Below, piece by piece: positions 1-16,797 of a DNA stretch of 64,000 bases. The stretch is from Rotaria macrura. Lineage: Eukaryota; Rotifera; Eurotatoria; Philodinida; Philodinidae. Where the stretch lies: positions 27,401 to 91,400 of the forward strand of contig OENT01000626.1 in NCBI GenBank assembly GCA_900239685.1, given 5' to 3'. A program made the position numbers and the translations under genes. The stretch's first letter is position 1. Every line of letters starts with the position of its first letter. The notes under the pieces are model-generated. The model was not told the origin of the DNA and did not search any database. It was given only the letters and a program-made list of their open reading frames with translations.

Positions 1-743
1 TTTTGTTTCGTAGCGCATGACTATGATATGAGGTTGGGTGTTTTTTAAACATCTCAAATACTCGATATCAAAGTTCGGAATTCTTGATTCGCAATCCTTG
101 AACGACAACAAAAACGTACAAGCTTTTACAGTGAGATTGACTCGCTAAATTCGAAGGTGTGCGCACGGTTTTAATACGAAATTTGAAACTTAATATGCCT
201 GGTTTTCTTCAAGACCAGTGCAGCATAATAATACGGAAGAATCCAGTATTCCATTAAAACTAAACAGTTTTCTCTCATTAGAACAGACAGCTCGTCTTTT
301 TTTGTGGGAAAAGCTGTGTTACGAAGATTTCATTCATTAAAAACTTATGAAAATGAATAGATTAAGTTTAACTTCGCATATAAGAATCATAGTTGTGAGT
401 GAATTTCAAATTTTGATTACATGTTACATCATAGAAAATGACATTTTCTTTTATTCTCTCTTAACTATAGTTTCAGGCAATAGGACGTGATGGACTTAAA
501 GTATCTATCATGAAACTCGATCATTACAAACAAATATATTGTTCAATATATCATTCATGAAGCTAAAGGTCAAATTATTACCGATTAAGCTTATGGATCT
601 TTATGAATGCCATTACTCAGTATCGTTATTCTAATGAAGATCTTTTCTTTTTATTGTTGTACTACTAGGTTTCCTTTATGTTATACTTTTTATAATTCGA
701 TCCTAAGATTTATTCTTTTCCTTGAAATACTTTAGATATAATT
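1..743. other. AT-rich upstream region, no gene recognised
   Basis: No open frame with recognisable protein content was found on either strand. The stretch lies upstream of POLR2H and should contain its promoter. An AG preceded by a short pyrimidine run at about 731-734 sits roughly 10 bases before the POLR2H start codon and could be a cis or spliced-leader acceptor, but the support is weak. Confidence 0.4.
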
Positions 744-2551
744 ATGGTTGATATTCTCTTCGAGGATATATTTGGTGTAAAAGATATTGATTTTGGTGGT
801 AAAAAATTTCTTCGAGGTAATTCTAATAAGATATCCAATTAGGTTTTATTCTTCAATGTTTTCGTTCTAGTTTCACGTATTTTCTGTGAATCTGAATCGT
901 TTAAAATGGAATTACTTCTTGATGTTAATACACAAATTTATCCAATGGAACTCGGTTAGTTTTTTATGAAAAAAAAGACAAATCTATGGCTTCTTAAATA
1001 GAATTAAAAATTATACGAGACAGAGAAATGTATTTATCTAGTTTGTTAGGAGGTTTTCAGCGCTTTACACTGCTCGCAACGACAACGAAAAAGGACGGTA
1101 TCATTATCAAATAAAAATGATTAATAGAAATGAAAGACATATATATATATATATAAGTAATGCCAATTTCTCTCGTTTCTTTTTCTGCTTGCATACATAT
1201 TTATATAATCTGATAAGAATATAAGCGGTGAGTAAGAAAAAGGTCTCGAAATTCGTATTGGACAAAATGGCGGATAGAAAAAAAAAGAGGAAATTCAATA
1301 GGTGGAAGAGGTAAAGAGAGACATACAAGAAAAAATGTTGATCACAGCTGTTCGCCATTTTTAAATTATTCTCTCGTTTGGATTACTTTTTTTTCTGCTG
1401 TTACTTTTACTTGCACAATTCGGACACGTACGCAAGGCATACATTAAAGTAATGTAGACGGAAGAAGAGAGAAAAAAAGAATGCATTGGTCTGCAACTTT
1501 AGAGTGTAATCCTTTGGTTCATAGTTCACTAATAATATTAGAACGAATAGAACTGTACGATTGCGTAATTCGTTTATCGATCACAACAAGAAGTAAATGT
1601 CCACGAGAAAGAGAAAAGTTTAATTCAAATAAAGCTTGTAAATCCTAGTTTATCATACACATACAGCTGACTTGATTTCACTTAAGGCAATCAATACAGC
1701 CCTATCGTAATGTAATGATAATAAAAATGCATACACACATTAAGCTCTCTCTCTCACGATGATAATAAAACCGAATGCACTACACTGATGATATCGACTC
1801 TCATCAATGTTAGAAGAGAAAAGGTATTACGCGAAGTGCCATAAAAAACATGAGACGATACGTTTTCTCTCTCATTTTTCTCTTTTATACTACCTCCATA
1901 ATTTTCGTTCTATACTTAGATGAAAAAGAGACGAAGAAAAAAAAAGAACAGAATCTAAGCATAAATGTTCGATTCTTACTGCATTTATATTCTTTTAAGG
2001 TGATAAATTTCGTTTGAAAATTTGCACGACGTTACGTGAGGATGGCAAGCCAGATACAGGTGAATTCAATCAGCATGACACTGTCCCAAGCCGTGCTGAT
2101 CAATTTGAATATGTAATGTATGGACAAGTCTATAGAATTGAAGGTGATGAAGCTGGTACAACTGATGCGGCTTCAACATTGTAAGTAATACATACCCATA
2201 TATATATATATATATATATGTATGAAAACGAAACAGACACGTAAATAGTTAACGTTCATTTGCTCGTACCCGGCAGTGCTTTTGCACGTGACCACCAAAA
2301 GACTGTAAATGCATTGGTCTGGTACGAACCATTGCAACGATATTGTCGTTATTCCATGATTTTATATTTTTTTTTCTTATTTAAAGATGAATCCAAATCG
2401 ATGAGTTTTTTCTTTTTTTCTTCTCTTATCTAGATCAGCCTATGTATCATTTGGTGGTCTTTTAATGCGTTTAAAAGGTGATGCCAATAATTTGCATGGA
2501 TTCAAAATTGATTCTAATGTCTACTTACTCATGAAGAAATTAGCTTTTTGA
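744..2551 (+). CDS. POLR2H: DNA-directed RNA polymerases I, II and III subunit RPABC3 (RPB8)
   Basis: RPB8 is a small structural subunit shared by the three nuclear RNA polymerases. It folds as an OB-type beta barrel on the outside of the enzyme near RPB3 and RPB11. Four exons are read by hand: 744-816, 871-954, 2000-2180 and 2434-2551. They join in frame to 151 residues; human RPB8 has 150. The N-terminus reads [16 protein letters not shown], the middle has [12 protein letters not shown] and VYRIEGDE, and the C-terminus is [11 protein letters not shown], all closely matching animal RPB8. The start is the only ATG in frame with the conserved ILFEDIF motif. Intron 1 is 54 bp, intron 2 is 1,045 bp and intron 3 is 253 bp; all are GT-AG. 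Short TA-repeat runs lie in introns 2 and 3. The gene looks complete and intact. Confidence 0.96.
955..1999 (+). other. POLR2H intron 2 (1,045 bp)
   Basis: A GT-AG intron much longer than its neighbours. It holds a TA microsatellite near 1139-1156 and purine- or pyrimidine-rich runs. The open frames inside are low-complexity Phe/Leu/Ile-rich translations of AT-rich sequence, with no protein character. Confidence 0.7.
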
Positions 2552-5500
2552 AAGACAAAAAATTTTCTATTGTTACTGTTCATGTTCTTTTTTTCTCGTG
2601 TCTTATTAAAAAGAGAAAAAACTACTTTGTTTTATTTTCGATGCCTTGAGCGAAGTGTAATAGCATAGAATTAGGCACTATTATTCTTAGTATTATTGGC
2701 AGTGATGTTGCTTGTAAATATGTTCTGATGATCTATAGAAATACCTAGATGGTTTCTATGCGCTTTACGGAAATACGCTTGTTGATGTTTTGACGTTAGT
2801 GTTAGTATTCAGCGACAATCAGAAAGGATAACGACATAAAAGAGAAAGACTTGATTTATAAAAAATTTAGATGAATGTATTTATTTTTCTTCAAAATGTG
2901 AAAAAGATCACGTGATAAAAATGGATAAAATTCATTGTGGCAGAACTTTTACTATAAAGTTTGATTATTTTCTTTTTATGGAGTCCTCAATCTATTATCG
3001 ATGCAGATATTTCAATGTAACCAAGATGCAATAACTGATGATACACTCACTATGAAACTAATATGAAGCAGAAAAAAGAATCGCTTGTCAGAATGAAAGC
3101 TTTATTATACTCTAAGATAAAATAATAAGTTGTGTGCTTGCAAATTTTCAAATAAAAATCTTCTTATTTCTCTCAATGTATATCTAATGTTTTTTTCGAT
3201 CATGTTTCTATTGTGAAAATGGAGAGGAAAGTGGAAAAAATTATCATTGTCAAAAGCTTTTCAAGTCTATGGAAAAACTTCTTGAGTTCCATAGAATGAA
3301 TTGACAATGATCCAATCATTTCAATGCTCCTTAACAAGTTGCCGTACGTATCGAAACACTCAGAAATGATTTCCTATTCTCAAAGGATTAAATTTTCTCT
3401 GACGAAATCAGTTCATTACGGATGGAAGAACGGCGAAAATATTTATTATTATTATTATTATTTTTACTGTAGTGAACAAAAACAGTGTTTCACGGCACTG
3501 AAATAATTTTTGACTAATTCTGAAACGATGAGACAATACCTAGAAAGTTTCGTTCCGATGTATAATGTAACTCCGTGTGCTGGTTAAAATTCTTATTCGA
3601 TAATTATGCTTGCTTTTATTTGAAACATAAATAAAAACTAGATTTTGAATCCAAGCTTCACAGTCGTTGACACTATCAAAAGTTGATTGTCGATGTGAGA
3701 CTTGTCAAAAATTCAAATATTCGTTCACAGTTTCAGTTTGACGAAAACTCGATGTATAAGATAAACATCGATATTCGATGGCCCGTTACATGAATTCCCA
3801 ATAGCCGACAATCTTGAATTAATAATTTCTAGTCAATTTAGTGTATATCATGCCGAATAGTTTACACAGATTTTTACTCGAATCAAATTGCATGCGTAAG
3901 TAACAGAAAATCGAGTACGGCACCAGGCCAAATTTCTTGATTTTATTTTGTCTTCATAACTCGAAATATCGATTTAGGACAAAGTAATAGGCAATTATTT
4001 TCATGTGTTAAATGTTGGACAGATGAAGATATTATGATTGTATACTACTGATGAGTATTCAAACTATTGACAAAAACTATTGTATTAAAACATTAATAAA
4101 ACGATGCGTATACGTTTTAAAAGTTTAAGATAAATATTTTCATAGCTGAGAGGTAAGTTAACAACAGAAGCAACGTATTACTTTAAAAAACTCGTTTTTA
4201 CATGCATCAATGTCTGTGTTCATTGATAATGAACTAGTGGTTGTTCTTTCATACATTATTATGAAATATAATAAACATTTTTTCATTTGCATATATCAAC
4301 CAGTCAGTCAAGAGTGAAAAAAAACATTTTTAATACTTCTAGAAAAAAGTTCTTTTTGTAATATTTCGCTTTAATTGTTCATTTTAAAAGGTAATTTATC
4401 GAAATAAAATCTAGAGCATTCTTTCAGATACATATTTAATGCCGTTTTTTTACTATCGATATTCAAAACAATAAAATTTGTACATGAGATGAATAAAATC
4501 GACATGGCAATGCATTCAATAATAATGAATAGTTCAGCGAAGTGGTTTTTACCGTTAGGTACGTGAAATTTAAACTTATGATACACATTTGCTTGAACAC
4601 ATAAATATACATGTGTCTATAATTATCACCATAGTAGAAACTGGTACTAACAAGAAATTCAAAAGAAACAAGAGAAACTATGTGACACTTTATTGTCTTA
4701 TTGATTTTATCGATAATTTAGAAGTTTAGATGTACTCTGTTGCAACAAAGTGATATCAAGTATCATTTCTTATTGCCTTTTATATCCGCATATAAAGTTC
4801 ATCTGGGAAAACGATGAACGAGCTAAGATAAATAGTTATTAGTATTTCATTGCAAACGAGTAGTGTGAAGCAGCATTTCACAAAAGGATGAGTTTTTATT
4901 GGCAGTTTCAAGACATGGTCAGTATCAGTCATTCTATCAGAACAAAGTTGTGCGTTGAGCGAGTGCGCGATAAAAATCTGAGTGATGATGATATAGTAGC
5001 CATTCATAAGAATGTTCTGTTATTTCATCTATTTTATTTGCTATACAATTCTTTAGCATATTTTTATTAAATCTTTTTGAAATGCAATCGCTAATTAAGC
5101 ACCTATTTTTTGATGCACGACTTATCGAGGATATTCTCCGTTGCATGACAATCTTTTGAGCTTGGTACAGCAACATTGAAATGAGTTCAGATGTGTAGAT
5201 ATATTCAGTATGAAGATGACAAAGTTAACAATAACTGAAGCGTTTAGATTTGATTCTTAGGGCGTTGTACAACCACTTACTTATGAAACGTGATCAATGT
5301 CATTCATCGAGTTAATAGAGTAAGTAGCACTTCAATCTATACATACGTCGAAAATTTTTATCGACACTGTTTCATGAAAAAAAAAAGAAATGAACGTTAA
5401 GCCATGAAAGCAAGTTAGTGGACTAATAGCGAACAAACTGTTACGATGTCGTTTATCCATGACTCGAAAATGATACTCAATCGATTCAGATATTTTTGTT

Positions 5501-5778
5501 TTATCTATTAGCCTGTTATATATTCTTTGAAAATGATGAGTTAGTGGAAACGACATATTCATATATTTTGAGAATTAGTGAGGCTGTCGCACAGCTGAAA
5601 TGCACAAAACATATATGGATGATAAACATACTGTGAACCAAATGAAGATTAAGTTATTTTTTGTTTTTTCTTTTAAATTGAAAAAAAATGCTAGAATGTG
5701 AACAAAATCATTTTCTGAATTATTTTAAAAGAGACGGGAGACAAAGTGTTTTGTTCTGCACTAATATCATTTTTGTAA
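2552..5778. other. Intergenic region between convergent POLR2H and VCP
   Basis: The 3' ends of POLR2H (plus) and VCP (minus) face each other here. I see an ATT microsatellite at about 3438-3462 and no recognisable exon. The open frames of 60-79 codons overlap each other on both strands at 4.4-5.6 kb, as expected for chance frames in AT-rich DNA. Confidence 0.5.
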
Positions 5779-10931
<5,153 letters not shown>

Positions 10932-12101
10932 TTAATAAATCTTGTCTTGTTGTAGGAAATCTTTTTCATCGAAACTATCAATCGGCGAATGATATTCATC
11001 GGGTGATATTAGTTTTGTCTGACTTTCGATGTATTCACGTTGATTTCCATGTTGTAAATGATACGCATTTGATACATGCTGCTCTCCAATAGTCTTTGTT
11101 AGTTGACTATTAACAAGATTAGTTATTCCTCCTTGTGAAGCACTATTATTCAGAATCGATGAATGTTGTTTAGCTTGAAGCTGAGCCATTTGTGCATAAT
11201 TATTTCCAATGCCAAACCTTGCCATTGTATTTAGAACATACTCATTCGATGCTAAATGTGGACCGTATTGACTGCTATACATCTGTGGATCTGCACGAAC
11301 GACTCCTAGATGTCGAACATTTTTAACAAGATCAACATGAGGTGCATCATAGGTTATAATCGTATTTTTTTGTGGCAGCCTGTCTATTAATGGTTGAGCT
11401 CTCTGGACCACTATACGCCGTTCCGGAGGTGCTTTATAGGGCAGCCATTTTTCAATAATGACAGGCTGAGGTTTTTGTGGTAACGGCACTTGCCGTTCGA
11501 TAATTACTCGTCGAGGGAGTGGTGGAGGTGCAGGTAGAAATTTATTTATAATACGAGGTGGTTCGACAGGAGGGGGTATTGGTGGACGTTCACGAATTAT
11601 GAGCGGTGGTGGAGTCAGCGGAACATTAGACCGTTGACGTATAACCAATGGAGGAGCTTCGGCAGGTTGAGGAGCGCGAATCTCACGTACGAGAATTGAA
11701 CCTGATGGTGGTGGTGTTGGAGGTTGTAAATATCTTATAGCAACATCTTGTCTATAAGTTATTCGCTCATTATTAGAACGTTGAATGTGTTCCGGATTCG
11801 AATCTTCATTGAGAGGATATTGATCAATATTTGTCGTAATCGTTTGATTGACTAACTGATCAACGGTATTAGTCGATGATGAATGTTGATAAATTTCGTT
11901 CCAATTCAATGATGAATTATTCATTGTATCTGAAGTGTCTCGTTGATGATCTTCACTGTCTTCGTCTGTTTCAGATATGACTTGAATATTGTTTGAATTT
12001 TTCATTGAATGAAAAGCTCCATTAGTCGTTGATATCGGCGTTTTAAAATGTTCGACGTCAGCAGTCGAATGCTTTGTAACGTCGGCTGTAATTTCGCACA
12101 T
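10932..12101 (-). CDS. Proline-rich protein with VIIE-type repeats, function unknown
   Basis: A single-exon frame of 389 residues. Residues 1-125 are polar and rich in Asn, Ser, Thr and acidic residues. Residues about 125-245 form a proline-rich block in which short hydrophobic-basic cores recur: LVIRQR, LIIRERP, RVIIERQ, VIIEKWLPY and RIVVQRAQ, separated by PPP, PLP or PKP linkers. After this comes IITYDAPHVDLVKNVRHLGVV, split here as IITYDAPHVD and LVKNVRHLGV, and then a Gln/Asn-rich tail. Proteins with this proline-spaced I/V-I-E-R pattern exist in other invertebrates and loosely recall the alveolin/epiplasmin style of cytoskeletal repeats, but I do not recognise a named family. Codon use is even and the frame ends in a clean stop, so it is probably a real gene. 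There is no signal peptide or membrane segment. An upstream exon cannot be excluded. Confidence 0.72.
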   Translation of the reverse strand: MCEITADVTKHSTADVEHFKTPISTTNGAFHSMKNSNNIQVISETDEDSEDHQRDTSDTMNNSSLNWNEIYQHSSSTNTVDQLVNQTITTNIDQYPLNEDSNPEHIQRSNNERITYRQDVAIRYLQPPTPPPSGSILVREIRAPQPAEAPPLVIRQRSNVPLTPPPLIIRERPPIPPPVEPPRIINKFLPAPPPLPRRVIIERQVPLPQKPQPVIIEKWLPYKAPPERRIVVQRAQPLIDRLPQKNTIITYDAPHVDLVKNVRHLGVVRADPQMYSSQYGPHLASNEYVLNTMARFGIGNNYAQMAQLQAKQHSSILNNSASQGGITNLVNSQLTKTIGEQHVSNAYHLQHGNQREYIESQTKLISPDEYHSPIDSFDEKDFLQQDKIY

Positions 12102-12993
12102 TCAAATTCTGGCTGCTTCACTATCTATGTTTCTATCACGCGCACGCTCATCCTATTTATATGTGCTCTATCTTACATTCAAATTAGTAATAGATGATTC
12201 AATGGAAATAGACAATAATCATTCACGTGTGTCCTAATATTCTGTTGCGTAGGACGTCAACGTGTTTAATTATGAAATTTTACTATATGCGTGTCAATAG
12301 AGTTCCTCGTGATCGCTTAAGCTATTTTTTTAATTTACAGGATTAACAAATAATAAATGATAAATACGATCGAAATCTTTTCTATGTGGACTACAATAAA
12401 TTATTCAAATGAACACTTACAGAAATAGAATGTATTGATTTTGTCACCAATTCCTAATGATGAATACAGAGACACTTAACCGATTCGGTCATCATCCATA
12501 CGAAACACAATATTTTGAAATGATCTATCCAACAAATAAATAAATAAATAAATAAATCAAAAAATTTCAATTTTGCAACTATATATACATTTCCCATGAT
12601 GCTAATAACTTACGATATACAAATCTTCAAGCGTACTGACACAGCAATATTCATATAGAGAGATACGCACGAAATTCAATTGTCATCAGTAACAATTCGA
12701 CTTTACCATCGATGATTGAGTGAAAGTTTCTGGCTTAGAAGTTGAATAATGTCAACTAAACTAATAAAAAAAATCGAAAATAACGAGTTAAACAGAAGAC
12801 AGCATGTTTCTTTTTGTCACGATTAAATATTTTCCTATACTGAGTTTATCAGTCATAAGAGATTGATTGAAATCTTTAGATTAATTGTGTTTAACATTAT
12901 CTTCAAGAATCGTGAATATAAGCAAAAATAAGATGAGAGCAGTTTTGATAAAGAACGATGTCAACAGAACAGAAAACAAGTCGTCCTAGGAAG
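12102..12993. other. Intergenic, AAAT microsatellite
   Basis: No gene was recognised. A tetranucleotide AAAT run of about six units lies at 12532-12556. Confidence 0.5.
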
Positions 12994-13161
12994 TAGTGGT
13001 ATCACCAGAAAATTGTGGGTGGTGGGGCTCAGACGCCTATTGATGAAGTTCAGATGCCGGTGATGAGCTGAGCTCCACCTGGCCTCACCTTACTGACGCC
13101 ACTACTCAAAAGCTGGTGATAGGCCTCAGCTTCATCTGGCGCCATCCTAGTGACGCCACTA
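12994..13161. mobile_element. 168-bp miniature hAT-like DNA element
   Basis: This short block is clearly richer in G+C than its surroundings. It starts TAGTGGTATCAC and ends GTGACGCCACTA, imperfect terminal inverted repeats. It is flanked by CTAGGAAG (12986-12993) and CTCGGAAG (13162-13169), an 8-bp target duplication with one mismatch, which fits the hAT superfamily. Inside, a unit of about 57 bp ending in TGACGCCACTACTC is tandemly duplicated, ending at 13107 and at 13164, and parts of it recur in inverted orientation near the left end. There is no coding capacity, so it would depend on a transposase from elsewhere. Confidence 0.55.
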
Positions 13162-13169
13162 CTCGGAAG

Positions 13170-16160
13170 AAAAGCCATGAGATAAGGGAAAACAAAAAAA
13201 TCAAAAAGACATACTTGGCACTCTTTGTCTATGGTATAAAAATAGAAAAAAAGGAATGATTCTGATGTTTACTTGTTTCTAAATACAAAACAATGAATTT
13301 TGTTATTCTAATAATGAATCAAAGCAATAGTAAATATTTTCAACGGAAGTAAACAAAAACATGTGAAGTATTTCATTTCATAATGCATACAGACCTCAAG
13401 TATGAATAACTTTTTTAGAATTTAGGTGTCTTCCAGTTTGATCATAATCAAATACGTCATACCATTCTTTAAAATATTTTCTCATTATATCATTCCTTTA
13501 AGCTTATCTGTTTTTTCACTAGATATCAAAGTATGAACTGACTCTAAAATGAGTCATATATCACAAGTAGTTCGATCTGAATCTTTCAAAATTATCAAAA
13601 ATTTCTATAAAATAACATTACTGAGCAGTACTTTAGTGAATTGTAACACCATGAAAAATTTTCTCAAACTAAAGCAAACTACTTAAGTGATTCGAATTAC
13701 AAAAAATTCTGAAAAGCAAAAATTCCGAAACAATTTGAGCGTATGATACTTGATTCAATAGAAATTTGTGTAAGAATTGCATGAAAACTGCTCGGACGAG
13801 AAGCCTGTAAGACAAACTCTTTTAATATTTTATCGCGACAATGTTTCAGTGATTCTAAATCGTACGTAAAATTTTTTTTGAGATATTGCACAGGATTCTA
13901 ACTCATCTTTATTATAAGTCATGCATATATCGAATTATTAGAAGCAAAAGTAAATGAGACTTAAGGCCAACTTCACATTTGTATTGCTGATGTATTTTGT
14001 TATTTTCTCAGATCAATGTTGATCTGTTTTATACAACATTCGAATGGATCGGTCAGAAACTTATGGTTGGTAGTCATGTTTTCTAATCGAACTCTTTTTG
14101 GTAAATATAGTCAGAAGATTTTCGAAGTTAACACATTGCCCTTTTGGTTCAGTTGATGACCTACTGTCAGAAGTGTCGTCGAAAAAAGAGCAACGATACT
14201 GATTCGGTTTCTAGTACCCAGTGGAATCTAAACGCTATATTTTGACATTCAAAATTTGGATCACTGAGTTGTAGACATCTTTTCATCTATAATATAAATT
14301 ATTTTGGGATAAATCCTCTTGACAATGATTCATTCGAAGAATGTTTACTAGATGTTACATAAATAGAAATCTATTGTGTTATTTTCAGGATATGTTCTTC
14401 AGAAGTTCTCAAAATCGAACCATGATCGAATAGAATAGAATAAGGGTTCTAGAATTCATTTGATTTCACATTATGAGCAAATATTTCACAAATGTACGAG
14501 TTTTTACTTACATGCAATTTTTAATTTCTTCTAGTATAGTTGTTTCACAAAATGAATAGTAATCGAAGAAAAAATGCTCAAATGGATTCATATGTGATCA
14601 TGCTTTATGATATTGCCGTATGCCAAGATTTGAACAGTAGCTTTTCTTAATTGTGTGTTTATTCTAGAAATATCCAGCAATGACCTACAATGAAAAACAT
14701 GACGTATATTTATCGTCTACTGTTTTAAAATGTTTTACATCGAAACAGGTTGAAGTCTCCAGTAATTTTTTTTTGTTGTCGAAAAGATCTTTTTAAATGT
14801 TAATCCGCCCTGTTGAAAAAAAAACAAAATAAAAAAATGAAGTCTACTCAATCATTTCCTACCTACGTATCATAAAAATCGAACGACAGTGGTTTTTTTG
14901 CAACACAACATGATTTCTATTTCTATGTCGCCCTTGATTCCCATTAGTCACCAATGCAAACGAAACGATTAATGACAATCCATAATTAACACTATCTGAA
15001 ATGAAAATATCATTTGAACATTGTGTAACATAAGTTACTTTTAGTTTTTGTTATTACAGTTAAACAAGCACTGCGATTTTTCATACATCATTATATGAAT
15101 GAGCAGAGTTGCACAAGTAAATCGAAAAACATCGAAATTTGAAAATGCTTGTGTGAAAAAGTAACTGAGCTTATGGATGAATCATGTCGTTTCTACTTAA
15201 TAAAATCAGCCTATCAGTTACTGCCAAAACCTCAGGCAAACATTATCATCATAGAAAGAGACTTCGTTCTTTTTCAAGTTTGCTTCTAACCTAACAAATT
15301 TCTTTTTTAGGCTAGAAGATTTTTTCTAACTTGAAAATTTCTTTCAGGGCAAAAGTAAAATTCAGATATTCCATAATTTAGATTCGAATGATGATATGTA
15401 ACATCTATAAAAGCAAAAAAGTATTTTAAAACATCATGATGAATAAGCATGTAGACTACGTGTCCTTAGTCATAGGATGTAGAAAACTCTAGTTTTTTTC
15501 ATTATCGTCGTTACATTAATTCTAGGAGAATGAATAGAAAAATGACAACACAATTCTTGCTTTCGATAATTGCCAGATGCATGAATATAGATGGCGTTAC
15601 TTCACAATAAAGAATTTAATTGGGCGAGTCATGTAGTATATAGGTTTAGTTTGTTTACATAATCGTAATACTTTCTTCGAAAAGTATGTGATAAAACCAG
15701 CTAATACTCGTATCATGGATTGATTCAAGCTTGACAACGACTGATTTATATATAAATCATGTAGTTTTTGATTTTGAAAGATGATAGAATAAGTTTTTTA
15801 GCCTTGAATCAGAAATTTTATTATTTTCTTCATGGCGGTACGAATCGAGTATAGAGGAAGAAAAAGTAACGTTGATTGGATATGTTCTCATAGCAACATA
15901 AGAGATGCACGAGTAGTAGCATTTCTTAGACCTTTGTAGACTTCATCAACGCGTCTAATGAACTCAAGATTTCTACTGCCGCTTTAATTATGTCAAAATA
16001 TTATCCATTTCTGGTATCAATACAACAGATCGATCTTGTTGCAAATACCAATGAGCATAGTGTATTAGTATGACTATAAGTCGTTGAGTGCTAGGTGATT
16101 GCATCTTAAATTGAAACAAAACTCGACATGAAACTTCAAAGCTCATCTAAAACATATGTA
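13170..16160. other. Gene-poor AT-rich region
   Basis: No exon, RNA gene or clear repeat was recognised. The only open frame of note is a 64-codon minus-strand frame at 13.7-13.9 kb with no family signature. Confidence 0.45.
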
Positions 16161-16797
16161 ATACTAGCGAGATCCCGTGCATACTGTACGGCTGATTTTC
16201 CTGTAAAGTTTTACATCCGTGCTTTAACCTTGATCCAGCAATAGACAATCTGACGGTTCAAAATTTATATAAATAGATTATAATCATGTAGCCTTAACCC
16301 GCTATAGCCCTATCCCAGCGACCGTATACTCTTGTACTCTTACCTCGTTATAGCCTTATACCATTGTAACCTATTCTAGAGCCGTCGAAAACATTCCGCG
16401 CTATGCATAGTCCACGGTCACTGAAAGTTTTAGAATGTACTAGAAAATTGCAGTTAGTACCAGATCTTTATCAGTGATTATAGAAAATTCTAGATGACTT
16501 TGCAACATTTTGGAAGAGTTGCTACACATTTCTAGAACTTTTTAGAAACATAGCAGCATCTGGTTTCAATTTTGAGTTTTTACCTCCAACCTTGATCTTT
16601 AACGTGTCCATGCCGTTCTCAGTGAAAGTTCGAGATAAATCTAGAAAGTTCCAGAACATTCTAGAATCCAGTGTTTAGCGTCGCATCAATCTGGTATGCT
16701 GCAGGAAATTCTAAAATCCGTAACTTTTAAAATTTAACCTTTGACCCGTCACAAAGAAACACAGACACCGACACTGAACATCATATATATATAGATG
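16161..16797 (+). repeat. Unclassified interspersed repeat, AT-rich tail, HSE array inside
   Basis: The stretch is richer in G+C and more structured than its flanks. It opens near 16166 with ACTAGCGAGATCCCGTGC and ends in a CA-rich segment followed by an ATATATATATAGATG tail at about 16780-16797. A tail of this type is common for non-LTR retroposons and their relatives. Internal motifs repeat: CGCTATAGCCCTATCCCA at about 16303 is echoed as CGTTATAGCCTTATACCA at about 16349. A TCCA-to-GAAAGTT-to-TAGAA segment at about 16411-16460 recurs at about 16607-16670. No open reading frame is present. The boundaries are estimates and the class is not determined. Confidence 0.45.
16644..16666. promoter_or_regulatory. 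Perfect five-unit heat-shock element
   Basis: The sequence reads GAA-ag-TTC-ca-GAA-ca-TTC-ta-GAA: five alternating inverted nGAAn pentamers with exact 2-base spacing, the consensus binding site for trimeric HSF. Weaker arrays lie in the same repeat: GAA-ag-TTC at 16624-16631, TTC-ta-GAA near 16531 and GAA-aa-TTC-ta-GA near 16482. No annotated start codon lies within 3.8 kb, so a target gene is not obvious. Confidence 0.5.

Noticed and set aside
1107-1358. 83-codon minus-strand frame
   Set aside because: It lies within POLR2H intron 2 and is almost all Phe, Leu, Ile and Lys, as expected from AT-rich sequence.
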